A stretch of 64,000 bases of DNA from Flavobacteriaceae bacterium (GTDB taxonomy: Bacteria > Bacteroidota > Bacteroidia > Flavobacteriales > Flavobacteriaceae), in assembly GCA_014075215.1 (NCBI GenBank), contig CP046177.1:2356501-2420500 (forward strand), in the 5' to 3' direction. Every line of letters starts with the position of its first letter. Position 1 is the stretch's first letter. Under the pieces are notes generated by a model, which saw nothing but the letters and a program-made list of their open reading frames with translations, was not told the origin of the DNA and did not search any database. Positions 51,918-60,868 of this stretch are shown piece by piece. The position numbers were made by a program, and so were the translations under genes.

Positions 51918-52484
51918 TTAAAAAGTAAGATGAATGTCCTCTAATAAACTAATTCCTCTGCACAACCTTTCATTTACCAAAGAATCTCCATATACTTCCA
52001 GTTTAGCATGAATAAAAGCAGTACTATTCGTATTGATGAAAACATTGCATATCGTATACGGAAAACGACTTCTATTCCCTTTGACAATAGAATAATAGGA
52101 AGGCAGGTTTTTTAATGAAAACGCATGATTACTTTGTTCTTTTAAATTGATTTTTTCATAATTTGACCGGATATTTTTAAAAAACGCATCGTCAAAAGAT
52201 GATTTTTGTTTTACATAGGTAATATCTATGATTGTTGTTTCCGTCAGCTGTTTTGTGGTATCTGCAAAATAAACAGAGGTTTGCATAGTATCATAATACA
52301 AATTTGTTTTCCAGTTTTTAGGGATCAGAATTGAAAATTTATTTTCAAAATCAGTTACTGTCTCCAAATTTGCGAATGTTTTTTCTGCACAATTAAACTT
52401 TTTTGACAAATCTGATTTTTGAGTACAACCATACGGTAAATAAACCAGAATATGTGCCAAAACTACTTTTATAAATTTATTCAT
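51918..52484 (-). CDS. Putative lipoprotein of unknown function
   Basis: A 188-residue protein with N-terminal signal MNKFIKVVLAHILVYLPYGC, whose final Cys fits a lipobox. The mature part includes a helical start (DLSKKFNCAEKTFANLETVT) and repeated short beta-like segments (FSILIPKNWKTNLYYDTMQT near the middle). No known domain was recognised. Its start overlaps the upstream BNR-like gene by eight bases, and pepT follows after 15 bases. It is probably envelope-located. Confidence 0.6.
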   Translation of the reverse strand: MNKFIKVVLAHILVYLPYGCTQKSDLSKKFNCAEKTFANLETVTDFENKFSILIPKNWKTNLYYDTMQTSVYFADTTKQLTETTIIDITYVKQKSSFDDAFFKNIRSNYEKINLKEQSNHAFSLKNLPSYYSIVKGNRSRFPYTICNVFINTNSTAFIHAKLEVYGDSLVNERLCRGISLLEDIHLTF

Positions 52485-53520
52485 TAGGCAGTATTAATTT
52501 TCCTATTTTTTCATTTCCGGATAACCAGGCCGTATTTCTATCTACAAATTGTATGGTATAATATGCCTCCGTACTTATCTTTTTCCATGTTAGTCCACCG
52601 TCATTAGAAAACGATATTCCTGTTTTTCCTGTGGCAAAAACTTCTTTTCCGTCGGTATCGGGGACGTATTGAATACAACTTTTATAGCCGGGATCTTCTC
52701 CGTTAGCAACTAGTTTCCATGTCAGACCACCATCAGCAGTGATCGCTTTATTTTGTGTATTTGCTTCCGGTTCGGAATAATTTCCTCCAATGATGATTCC
52801 ATTATTTTTATCGACAAAATCTACGGAATAAATTCCTTGAGGGGTGGTTCCTTGAATGATTGGAGTATCATATACTCTCCAGTTTTTTCCTTTGTCTTCG
52901 GATTTAAAAACCCTTGCTTTTGCACCGCCCGTGACAATCCATACCGTATTTCCAATAATTTTGATGTTGGTATTACTGGCCGCATATAGTGCTTCTCCTG
53001 TTGCCGTTTTCGGAAGATTTTCACAAGGGGTTTTATTCCACGATTTGCCACCATCATTTGTTAAAATGACAGAGAGGCAATCTTCCGTAGGATCTCCTAC
53101 GGCAATTCCGTCTAATGCATTAAAGAATTTCATGGAATCATAGAATACTTTTTCATGCACTTCTTTGTATACTAACTTATGATCAACTATAGACGTTTTA
53201 TACAGTAGAGCAGGGTTCGAAACACTTAATAAAAAGAATTCGGTCTGATTAGATGCAAGACTTCTAAAACCGGGTTTTACAGTATCTTGATAATTGATTG
53301 TTTTGACAATGGTAGCTTCATTTTCAATATGATATCCAAATTTGCCGTTGGAACCGGCAAACATGACCTGATTTGAATCTATTGCTATTATTGCTCTGAT
53401 ACTTGTACTGTCAATACGAATTTCCTTAATTGCAATGGTATCGAGATTTCCGGGCTGATATTTCTCTTTGCATGAGAAAATGAGTATACTAAAAATCAAA
53501 ATCAGAAAAAATGGTTTCAT
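52477..53520 (-). CDS. BNR/sortilin-like repeat lipoprotein
   Basis: A 347-residue protein with lipoprotein signal ILIFSILIFSC. Recurring Asp-box-like segments (LTNDGGKSWNKT, KSEDKGKNWRVYD, ITADGGLTWKLV, FSNDGGLTWKKI) indicate a sialidase-type/BNR beta-propeller of the kind found in sortilin- and Ycf48-like proteins. No sialidase catalytic set was seen, so it is likely a binding or assembly protein at the envelope rather than an enzyme. The start was set at the ATG at 53520, which opens the signal peptide; the frame begins earlier at 53556. It diverges from the patatin gene and overlaps the lipoprotein gene by eight bases. Confidence 0.8.
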   Translation of the reverse strand: MKPFFLILIFSILIFSCKEKYQPGNLDTIAIKEIRIDSTSIRAIIAIDSNQVMFAGSNGKFGYHIENEATIVKTINYQDTVKPGFRSLASNQTEFFLLSVSNPALLYKTSIVDHKLVYKEVHEKVFYDSMKFFNALDGIAVGDPTEDCLSVILTNDGGKSWNKTPCENLPKTATGEALYAASNTNIKIIGNTVWIVTGGAKARVFKSEDKGKNWRVYDTPIIQGTTPQGIYSVDFVDKNNGIIIGGNYSEPEANTQNKAITADGGLTWKLVANGEDPGYKSCIQYVPDTDGKEVFATGKTGISFSNDGGLTWKKISTEAYYTIQFVDRNTAWLSGNEKIGKLILPNE

Positions 53521-53566
53521 TTTGATATATTTATAAGGCGAAAATACATAAATCATTTATTCGATA

Positions 53567-54496
53567 ATGAAGAAAGCATTGGTAATTTCAGGAGGGGGGA
53601 GTAAAGGTGCATTTGCAGGAGGTGTTGCTGAGTATTTAATACAGAAAGCACAAAACAAATACGATTTGTTTTTAGGGACTTCTACCGGTAGTTTGTTGAT
53701 TACACATTTGGCACTCGGCAAAATTGACGAATTGAAAGCTCTTTTTACAAGTGTCGATCAGCACGCTATTTTCAATATCAATCCGTTTAAAATTAAGAAT
53801 GTAAACGGTGTTAATGTAGTGAGTATTCGCCATTCAAATACCTTGCTAAATTTTATTAAAGGAAGTAAAACATTTGGGCAGAGTAAAAATCTGAAAAAAT
53901 TAATTTGCAATAACGTAACCAAAACAATGTATGATACTGTGTGTGAAGGTAGTAAAGATATAGTAGTAACAGTCTCTAACCTTACGGCAAATAGAATTGA
54001 ATACAAATCTATCAAAGAGTGTGCTTATGAGGATTTTTGTGATTGGATTTGGGCATCGTCTAATTTTGTGCCATTTATGAGTTTATTGGAAAAAAATGGT
54101 TATCAATATGCAGATGGCGGTTTTGGATGCCTGGTTCCGATTAGGGAGGCTATTTTAAGAGGGGCAAAAGAAGTTGATGCAATTATTCTGGAGACTGAAC
54201 TTCCTCAAATAAACAGGATGCCTGCTAAAAACCCTTTTGCTTTGTTATTTACCGTTCAAGAGTTTATGATGGATAATGTGGAACGACACAACATTACCAT
54301 TGGAAAATTAACTGCAAAACACCGGGATGTAAAATTAAACTTATATTATACACCAACCGTACTAACAACCAATTCGTTGGTTTTTGAAAAAAAACAAATG
54401 ACAAAGTGGTGGCAATCCGGGTTCAATTATGCATTTAAAAGACATCAACAAGATGATAGTGAGTTTAGAACGGATATAATAGATCTTGTAAATTAG
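53567..54496 (+). CDS. Patatin-like phospholipase
   Basis: A 309-residue lipid acyl hydrolase-like protein. Visible motifs: the oxyanion hole ISGGGSKGAFAGGVA (near residue 7), the nucleophile elbow FLGTSTGSLL with Ser in GTSTG (near 38), and the dyad Asp in YADGGFGCLVP (near 180). No signal peptide. It may act on membrane phospholipids; substrate not known. It is divergent from the BNR-like gene with a 46-base gap and precedes the DUF72 gene. After the stop, CAGTGAACTCGTTTAAAG resembles a degenerate family 2 end. Confidence 0.85.
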   Translation: MKKALVISGGGSKGAFAGGVAEYLIQKAQNKYDLFLGTSTGSLLITHLALGKIDELKALFTSVDQHAIFNINPFKIKNVNGVNVVSIRHSNTLLNFIKGSKTFGQSKNLKKLICNNVTKTMYDTVCEGSKDIVVTVSNLTANRIEYKSIKECAYEDFCDWIWASSNFVPFMSLLEKNGYQYADGGFGCLVPIREAILRGAKEVDAIILETELPQINRMPAKNPFALLFTVQEFMMDNVERHNITIGKLTAKHRDVKLNLYYTPTVLTTNSLVFEKKQMTKWWQSGFNYAFKRHQQDDSEFRTDIIDLVN

Positions 54497-54618
54497 CTCA
54501 GTGAACTCGTTTAAAGTTCTATAATTGATTATAAAATATCAATAATTTTGAAGTACCGATTCAACAGATTGAATTTGAAACAACACTATTGAATAATGAA
54601 AGTAATACAATATAATAT

Positions 54619-55512
54619 ATGAAATTTGGAAAAGTAGCACAACCGGAGCTAGTAGATTTTACATTACCTGAGAGTCATCCGGATACTATCAGGTTATTGA
54701 AAAAACAAAAAAAAGATGACTTATCCGTATATGTCGGCTGTGCCAAATGGAATAAAACCGATCTGAAAGGTTTTTACCCAAAAGGGGTCAAGGAAGAGTT
54801 GTCATATTACGCTACCCAGTTTAATGCGATAGAACTCAATGCAACATTTTACAGGCAATTTCCGGCAGCACAATTTGAAAAGTGGTATGGTAAAACTCCG
54901 GAAAATTTTAAATTTTTCCCAAAATTAAATCAAGAGATCAGCCATTGGAAAAGACTGGCTAATATAGAAGATACTGTAAATACCTACCTTTATAATGCAA
55001 GTAATTTAAAAGAAAAATTGGGCACTATTTTTTTACAAATGCACAGCAATTTTGGAACTAAAAATTTTGACAGACTATATAATTTTGCGGCGGGTTGGCC
55101 TAAGAATACCCCATTAGCAGTAGAATGCAGGCATCCCGATTGGTTTTCGGATACTGCAATTTCCGGAAATTTTTACCAATTACTGGAAGATAAAAATATG
55201 GCAAATGTGATAGTGGATACTGCAGGCAGGAGAGATATGCTTCACATGCGGTTAACAAATAATGAAGCTTTTATTCGTTATGTGGGGGCAAATCACGCTT
55301 CGGATTATGATAGGTTAGATGCCTGGGTGATTCGTTTAAAAGAATGGGTAACTTTAGGACTGAGAAAGATACATTTTTTTATCCATCAAAATTTAGAAAA
55401 GGAATCTCCGTTATTGGCCGCTCATTTTATTGAGAACCTGAATAAGGAGCTGAATTTAAACTTACATATACCTGAAGTACCTAATAACAGGCAAAGTACC
55501 TTGACTTTCTAA
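54619..55512 (+). CDS. DUF72 domain-containing protein
   Basis: A 297-residue TIM-barrel-like protein of the DUF72 (YecE) family. Typical landmarks: VYVGCAKWNKTDLKGFYPKG (near residue 33), YYATQFNAIELNATFYRQFP (near 65), FKFFPKLNQEISHWKRL (near 95) and ECRHPDWF (near 170). Function is not known; related proteins have been suggested as hydrolases. It is cytosolic. About 120 bases separate it from the patatin gene, with no other feature except a possible degenerate repeat end. The interval from its stop to 55789 holds repeats and the start of the truncated ISL3-like element. Confidence 0.88.
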   Translation: MKFGKVAQPELVDFTLPESHPDTIRLLKKQKKDDLSVYVGCAKWNKTDLKGFYPKGVKEELSYYATQFNAIELNATFYRQFPAAQFEKWYGKTPENFKFFPKLNQEISHWKRLANIEDTVNTYLYNASNLKEKLGTIFLQMHSNFGTKNFDRLYNFAAGWPKNTPLAVECRHPDWFSDTAISGNFYQLLEDKNMANVIVDTAGRRDMLHMRLTNNEAFIRYVGANHASDYDRLDAWVIRLKEWVTLGLRKIHFFIHQNLEKESPLLAAHFIENLNKELNLNLHIPEVPNNRQSTLTF

Positions 55513-55571
55513 AAAAAGGCAAGGCCGTATATTGGGTATTGTTTTAATTCTATTTTCCTTTTTATTATTTT

Positions 55572-55643
55572 GAGGCCTTTGCAAAATAGGGATATATTCC
55601 GTACCTGAATTGATTTGAATTTCTTCCTTTTCGAAAATTTTCT
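55572..55643. repeat. Family 1 repeat, inverted partial copy
   Basis: Begins GAGGCCTTTGCAAAATAGGG and continues ATATTCCGTACCTGAATTGA, the reverse complement of the family 1 core. The other end is not recognisable, and the 58-bp dispersed repeat begins directly after it. Confidence 0.7.
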
Positions 55644-55701
55644 TAAGAGACGAAGATTGCTATGACCCCATAGTTTTTTCAGAGTTAAGATTAGGATTCC
55701 C
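55644..55701. repeat. 58-bp dispersed repeat, copy 2 (inverted relative to copy 1)
   Basis: Matches 1291-1348 in reverse complement with about three mismatches. It lies between a family 1 fragment and the left end of the truncated ISL3-like element. Read on the reverse strand it contains a short open stretch beginning LKKLWGHSNLRLLRKFSKRK, not recognised. Confidence 0.6.
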
Positions 55702-55789
55702 CATAGAAACGTGAGGAACTATGAAAAGATAAATATGGGTCAACGACAATTTATGGGGATTGATTATTTTAGATGCATAAAAAAAGACG

Positions 55790-56176
55790 ATGCATTTAGA
55801 ATTATTAGCATCTATCTTCCCTCAAGATTTATTACTTCATTTTGATATTGTATTTTTTGAAGAATTAGGAGATATTTCAGTTAAAAAGGATGCTTTTCAC
55901 ATTTATTTAGAAGAGAAGAATATTCTACCAGAGGGTTACTCAAAGGGTAATTATGAGTCCAAAGGTTTTATTAGCAGTAAACAGATTCAAGATTTTCCCA
56001 TACGCGGTAAAGCAGTTTATCTACATATAAAAACAAGACGATGGCGAGATAAGAAGACTAAAAAGGGAGCGATTAAAAATGATTATTCATTCATTGCAGA
56101 AGGTTCTAAATTAACGTCAGAACTTTCTGATTTTTTAAAAGCTACAGGTAGAGGCCCGAGAAGATACGATCAGTAA
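55790..56176 (+). CDS. ISL3-like transposase N-terminal-region protein (copy C)
   Basis: A 128-residue ORF (MHLELLASIFPQDLLLHF at the start, KTRRWRDKKTKKGAIKND in the middle) similar to the 117-residue ORF of copy B. It is intact. As in the other copies it overlaps the main ORF, here in the +1 frame near GRGPRRYDQ. The partner transposase is truncated, so the protein likely has no role in cis. Confidence 0.7.
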   Translation: MHLELLASIFPQDLLLHFDIVFFEELGDISVKKDAFHIYLEEKNILPEGYSKGNYESKGFISSKQIQDFPIRGKAVYLHIKTRRWRDKKTKKGAIKNDYSFIAEGSKLTSELSDFLKATGRGPRRYDQ

Positions 56177-56909
56177 TATAGCGAGTTATTACGGTATTTA
56201 CCCACGAACTTTACAACGCCATTATAAGAAACAGATAAGTGGGTTTGATAGTTGGAATCAAAAGCCCCATTGTGAAGATTATCTTATTTATCCGAAGAAT
56301 ATAGGAGAGTATTTAAGTCTTGATGAAGTAAGTCTATCTAAAGGTGAACTTTATACCTATTTGACCAACAAGAACGCACGAAGTAAACAAGGAACTTTAG
56401 TGGCTTGTGTAAAAGGAATTAAAAGTGATGATATTATTACTGCTATTGAAAGAATACCCTTAGAACAACGCAAACAAGTCAAAGAAGTAACTTTAGATAT
56501 GGCAAATAATATGAATTTAACAGCTAAGATTTGTTTTCCAAATGCTAAAATTGTTACCGATAGATTTCATGTGGTAAAACTGGTAACAGAAGCTTTACAG
56601 CATGTTAGAGTACAGCATCGGTGGAAAGCAATAGAAGATGAAAACAAAGCCATTGAAGCTGCTAAAAAAGCAAGGAAGAAACACAAACCCATAGTGCTAT
56701 CTAATGGTGATACAAAAAAGCAACTTTTGGCTAGAAGTAGATATATTTTAGCTAAAAAGACAAACGATTGGACACCTAATCAAAAACAAAGAGCAGAATT
56801 ATTATGTAATCTTTATCCAAACATCCAACAAGCCTATAAACACACTTTAGAATTTAGAAGCATTTATCAAGAAAAATGTAAAGTAAAAGCCAAACAACGA
56901 GAGGAATAG
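56163..56909 (+). pseudogene. ISL3-like DDE transposase, 3' truncated (copy C)
   Basis: The open frame starts DTISNIASYYGIYPRTLQRH and includes LSLDEVSLSKGELYT and EVTLDMANNMNLTAKICF, then TDRFHVVKLVTEALQ. It ends early with KCKVKAKQREE and a TAG, shortly after the region aligned with residue 250 of copy A. The final segment with the last catalytic Glu (AESFNAKIK in the others) is absent. It cannot be a complete transposase. Confidence 0.8.
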
Positions 56910-59070
56910 AAATTTAAAAAAACTTCATACTCAACACCATGACCAATCAGATTGCGGTGTTGTTTGTTTGCAATCTATTGTAAAGTATTACACCAGCAAT
57001 TGTTCGTTAGAAAAATTAAGAGAATATAGCGGTACTTCAAAACAAGGCACTACGATGTTAGGGCTATTGCAATGCGCTAATAAAATTGGATTGTATGCCA
57101 AAGGGTATGAATCAACAATAGAGGCATTAAAAGAGAATACCATCCCTGCTATTTTGCACACGGTCTATGAAGACAAATTACAACACTATATTGTTTGTTT
57201 TGGGTATGATACTAAAAAAAAGAAATTTATTATCAGTAACCCTGCTAACGCCAACATGACATATTTAAGCGATACGGAATTGGATACAGTTTGGAAATCC
57301 AAAGTACTGTTACTATGTAAACAAACGGATAACCTGCTGAAAAATAAGGTTGAAAACAAACAAAAGTGGAAGTGGATGTATCGCTACGTTAAAGAGGATG
57401 TAAACCTCCTTTCAATGTCTTTATTTCTGGGTATTCTATTAGCGGTTTTAAGTTTGGCAACGGCGGTGTACTCTCAAAAATTAATAGACGTATTATTACC
57501 ATCTGACAATTCTTTTAAAATTATTGCCAGCATCTGTTTATTGTTTTTCTTGTTCTTAACACAATCCTTTTTTAGTTATATAAGAGGGCTTTTTTTAATC
57601 AGGCAAACAAGAGATTACAATACCAGAGTTATTGATTTCTTCTATAGGAGTTTGCTCAAACTGCCAAAATCTTTTTTTGATACAAGAAAAATTGGCGACA
57701 TGGTGGCTCGAATGAATGATACCAGTCGAATACAAAAAACGATCTCTAAAATAATAGGGAATGTAATGATTGACGTATTATTGGTTATCGTGACTTCCGT
57801 AGCTATTTTTAGCTACAACACTCATTTAGGCTTCATTACCATACTATGGGTTCCGCTATTTATCGTTGTTGTTATCTTTTTTAATCCTAAAATTGCTCAG
57901 CAACAAAAACAGGTTATGCAGTCCTATGCCAGAAATGAAAGCAATTATATTGAAACTATTGAAGGAATAGAAACGATAAAGGCAAATAATAGAGAACCTT
58001 TTTATTCAACACACACCAATAGCATTTATCAGATATTCCAAAAAGCCATCTATGATTTAAGTCGTTTAGGTTTACATTATGCAACCATAACACAATTTAT
58101 TTCCAACATTTTTGTAATTGCTACGTTAAGTTACAGCGTTTACTTAGTTATCAATAGTAATCTTACGGCAGGTGCTATTATAGCGATATTGCAATTAGTG
58201 GGAATGCTCATGTCTTCAACATCGAACTTAGCTCTGATTAACATAGACATACAAGAAGCGAAAGTAGCGTTTAACCGTATGTTTGAATTTACCTCTGTCG
58301 AAAAAGAAAAACAAGGAGAAACAGCACTGAGTAATTTTAATTCATTGACTATTGAAAATCTGTCATTTCGCTTTGCAGGAAGAAGCCAATTACTAAAAAA
58401 CATCAACATATCTGTTAAGAGAGGAGAAATTTCTGCCATTGTAGGAGAGAGTGGAAGTGGAAAAAGCACGCTCGGACAGATTTTACAAAAATTTTACGAT
58501 TTTGAAAGTGGAAAAATCGTAATTAATAACACGATCAATCTAAGAGATATACAATTACAGAATTGGAGAAATTTACTTGGTGTTGTATCTCAGGAGATTA
58601 CCATTTTTAATGGAAATGTATTTGACAATATTCTTCTTGGAAAAGAAGATAACCCTCAACAGGTAATACAGTTCTGCGAAGAATACGGATTTGATGAATT
58701 CATACAGAGCCTGCCACAAGGCTATGCTACCATGCTAGGCAAAGAAGGCGTTAATCTATCAGGTGGACAAACTCAGATCATTGCTTTTATGCGGATTTTA
58801 TATAGAAAGTCACAACTGTTATTACTTGATGAATGTACCTCTGCTATGGATAGAAAAACAGAGCGTTTTATCATAGAGCTATTGAATAAACTGAAAAAAG
58901 AAATAGCTATTGTATTCATTTCCCACAGACTCCATTCCTTGCCGAAACTTGCAGATGCTATTTATATCATCGAAAATGGAATGACATCAGATTATGGAAC
59001 ACATAGTCAACTGATGAACTCTGAGAATTTTTACAGTGATTTTTGGAGTGAATTAGAGCTGAAAAACTAA
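56887..59070 (+). CDS. Peptidase-type (C39) ABC exporter, 5' end lost
   Basis: The frame is open for 727 codons. It has the layout of bacteriocin or leader-peptide exporters: a C39 peptidase-like region with the catalytic Cys in QSDCGVVCLQ and the His in LQHYIVCFGY (the usual Asp appears as Asn in SNPAN), about six membrane helices (150-440 of the coded part), and a nucleotide-binding domain with GESGSGKST, signature LSGGQTQ and Walker B LLLLDECTSAM. No ATG, GTG or TTG lies in frame before the Cys region: the first is the TTG at 56968, beyond the catalytic Cys. The true start was probably removed with the IS truncation. It is likely not expressed in native form. No substrate or partner gene is nearby. 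Confidence 0.8.
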   Translation, partial: KPNNERNRNLKKLHTQHHDQSDCGVVCLQSIVKYYTSNCSLEKLREYSGTSKQGTTMLGLLQCANKIGLYAKGYESTIEALKENTIPAILHTVYEDKLQHYIVCFGYDTKKKKFIISNPANANMTYLSDTELDTVWKSKVLLLCKQTDNLLKNKVENKQKWKWMYRYVKEDVNLLSMSLFLGILLAVLSLATAVYSQKLIDVLLPSDNSFKIIASICLLFFLFLTQSFFSYIRGLFLIRQTRDYNTRVIDFFYRSLLKLPKSFFDTRKIGDMVARMNDTSRIQKTISKIIGNVMIDVLLVIVTSVAIFSYNTHLGFITILWVPLFIVVVIFFNPKIAQQQKQVMQSYARNESNYIETIEGIETIKANNREPFYSTHTNSIYQIFQKAIYDLSRLGLHYATITQFISNIFVIATLSYSVYLVINSNLTAGAIIAILQLVGMLMSSTSNLALINIDIQEAKVAFNRMFEFTSVEKEKQGETALSNFNSLTIENLSFRFAGRSQLLKNINISVKRGEISAIVGESGSGKSTLGQILQKFYDFESGKIVINNTINLRDIQLQNWRNLLGVVSQEITIFNGNVFDNILLGKEDNPQQVIQFCEEYGFDEFIQSLPQGYATMLGKEGVNLSGGQTQIIAFMRILYRKSQLLLLDECTSAMDRKTERFIIELLNKLKKEIAIVFISHRLHSLPKLADAIYIIENGMTSDYGTHSQLMNSENFYSDFWSELELKN

Positions 59071-59121
59071 TTAGGACAAATCATGTAGAAAGAACGGAAA
59101 CCGAGTTTAAGAGGAAATTAT

Positions 59122-60161
59122 AGCTAAGTTCTAATTAACATATTAAATAGTTGTTGTTTATATTCATACCATACGCTATTTGAAGCAATAGCAGTAACAG
59201 CGGTCATTTTGCTAGTGGAATTCTTAATTTTTTCAAGAACCAAGAACCAGTTCAAGTAATTTTGAAGGTACTTTGTTGCAACACCATTGAAAGACTCCAT
59301 AAATTTTCTCAATCGCATATCCATATTATTAACATTTTGTACGTGGTACACTTTATCTATAGTTCGCTGTCCTTTTGAGGCGTTAAACTTTTTATGATTA
59401 AGTGTATTTGCTTTTGCAAAAGCACCATAACTTCTATGACTATCACTACAGATGACCTCTACTTTGTTGAGCTTTCCTTTGAGTACTTTATCTAAGTCCT
59501 TTTTACTTATACGACCTCTGGTTGCTACTTTAAAGTCTTTGTTTCCAGATCTATCGCAAGTAGCAATTACGGCTACTTTTTCATTGCTTATGCCCGCTTT
59601 GCTTGCTTTCTCACCGCGTTGTCTTGGTTTTCTATCTAAATGACGATTTCCTTTTTCTGAATAAGCGAAGAACAAATCGTCACTCTCAACAATACCTTGA
59701 AATTCTTCTACTGAAACACTAGAAAATGAGGTGAGTAATTTGTGTCGCCAATCAAAAGAGGTTTGAATGGATATCCCTGTTTCTTTGGCACTTTTCCTAA
59801 TACTATAGCCAGACAATAGGCAGTATAGATACTTGCTTAATTTGTCTTTCTTCTTTATACCATACCAAAACTTGCCTGTAGTCTCACTAAAGTTCTTCTT
59901 ACAATCATTACAAAAATAACGCTGAACACCTTTGAGTTTACCATTGGCTCGAATACGTTTCTTTGTACAATGTGGACAGGTAATAGCTTTATCCTGTTTA
60001 TCATCTTTAACAGCACTCCCTTGCAAAGACAGTGATAGTAAAGACGACACAATCTCTTGCTGAGTAGCTGTAGAACTGTTTGTGAAATAATCTCTAAAAT
60101 CTGATGGAATCATATAATCTGTTTTATCAAAGATAATACATATATTTATTAGAACTTAGCT
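59122..60161 (-). mobile_element. IS1595-like insertion sequence (about 1040 bp)
   Basis: Inverted repeats AGCTAAGTTCTAAT at 59122-59135 and (reverse complement) 60148-60161 enclose one reverse-strand transposase gene, whose stop codon lies in the left repeat. The flanks GAAATTAT (left) and GAAATAAT (right) match in seven of eight bases, consistent with an old 8-bp duplication. It lies just after the ABC exporter gene. Confidence 0.75.
59124..60113 (-). CDS. IS1595-like transposase with zinc ribbon
   Basis: A 329-residue transposase. An N-terminal zinc ribbon (CPHCTKKR, then FCNDCKKNF) precedes a DDE-type core with acids in GIVESDDLFFAYSEKG (near residue 143) and VICSDSHRSYGAFA (near 228), and the late segment FMESFNGVATKYLQNYLNWF that carries Glu or Asn in these families. 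The frame is intact. The assignment to IS1595 rests on the zinc ribbon and spacing; an IS1-like relative is possible. It is not closely similar to the transposase at 10634-11527. Confidence 0.8.
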   Translation of the reverse strand: MIPSDFRDYFTNSSTATQQEIVSSLLSLSLQGSAVKDDKQDKAITCPHCTKKRIRANGKLKGVQRYFCNDCKKNFSETTGKFWYGIKKKDKLSKYLYCLLSGYSIRKSAKETGISIQTSFDWRHKLLTSFSSVSVEEFQGIVESDDLFFAYSEKGNRHLDRKPRQRGEKASKAGISNEKVAVIATCDRSGNKDFKVATRGRISKKDLDKVLKGKLNKVEVICSDSHRSYGAFAKANTLNHKKFNASKGQRTIDKVYHVQNVNNMDMRLRKFMESFNGVATKYLQNYLNWFLVLEKIKNSTSKMTAVTAIASNSVWYEYKQQLFNMLIRT

Positions 60162-60345
60162 GAAATAATCAATTATTTCTATTTTTGAAAGAAGCAACCA
60201 GAGGTTTACACTCAATATTATGTGGATTAAGTATAATTTAATATTTTTCGATAATATTAAGTATACTCGTTATGGCAGATACTTACATGAGCTTGAACGA
60301 GATAGGCGATATTTTAGAGTTGATAGGGTTAAAAAATAATTAAAA
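60162..60345. other. Gene-free stretch beside the IS1595-like element
   Basis: No gene was recognised. An imperfect inverted repeat lies around 60228-60262. An ATG at 60272 opens a 23-codon frame (MADTYMSLNEIGDILELIG) that may be spurious. Confidence 0.3.
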
Positions 60346-60368
60346 AACACTCCGATAAACGAAGTGTT
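60346..60368 (-). terminator. Rho-independent terminator, reverse strand
   Basis: AACACTCCG and CGAAGTGTT form a stem of nearly perfect pairing with a five-base loop. Read on the reverse strand the stem is followed by TTTTTTAATTATTTTTT, a strong terminator tail. It lies just past the stop of the reverse-strand gene at 60383. Confidence 0.75.
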
Positions 60369-60382
60369 ACAAAAGTATTCAG

Positions 60383-60738
60383 TTATACCAGCCAAATTTC
60401 TTCAGCTCTATCAAACCCAATCCACCTGTGATCTTTATCGTACCCCCTGATCGCCAATTCATAGCGAATCAACTTCTCAAGAGGCATCTTGGTATGAAGC
60501 ACATAGCGGAGTAACTCACTATTTATAGTTGAAAATACTCCGGTAAGTTCTTCTAAGTGGTCTAATGGGTCTTTATCTGCTCTCATATGACGGATCATGT
60601 CATAAGCCATTTCAGAGTAGTCATTAGGGAATTTTTCAAAAGAAGCTCCTATCTGTTGTGCTACTTCAGATTCAATGACTGCCAGCCATTACAAGATGCT
60701 TGGATATTATCAAAGACGTAAGGAAATAGGTTTGTCAT
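60383..60738 (-). pseudogene. Small protein gene of unknown function, probably frameshifted
   Basis: From ATG 60738 the frame reads MTNLFPYVFDNIQASC and then stops after 25 residues. The downstream frame, open from about 60700 with a good reading (LAVIESEVAQQIGASF, then YSEMAYDMIRHMRADK and RWIGFDRAEEIWLV), ends at 60383. Together they would give about 115 residues if one base was lost or gained near 60690-60700. No family was recognised. The internal Met at 60610 could start a 75-residue protein. A terminator follows. Decay next to an IS element is likely. Confidence 0.45.
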
Positions 60739-60868
60739 TTTTATCCTTAAACAAAGAAAATTGTTTGACATTAGATGTTTCAATTAAGTCGTTATGAGTT
60801 TTTTTCAATTTTCTCATTACCAATCTAAATACAAGTAGTACATTAGAGTTATTATTAATCGATGTACA

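Larger units (their letters stand above)
55737..56909 (+). mobile_element. ISL3-like insertion sequence, copy C, 3' truncated
   Basis: The left end GGGTCAACGACAATTTATGG matches the ISL3-like inverted end. The short ORF is complete, but the transposase stops at about residue 250, after which unrelated ABC exporter sequence starts. The right inverted repeat is missing, so no target duplication can be seen. The right 30 per cent of the element is gone, probably by a deletion that also removed the 5' end of the exporter gene. Confidence 0.78.

Noticed and set aside
56940..56985. ATG at 56940 as start of the exporter
   Set aside because: It opens a different frame (MTNQIAVLFVCNLL) that stops soon and does not join the exporter.
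56887..59070. A complete bacteriocin or lanthipeptide cluster around the exporter
   Set aside because: No leader-type small gene, modification enzyme or membrane-fusion partner was found nearby.
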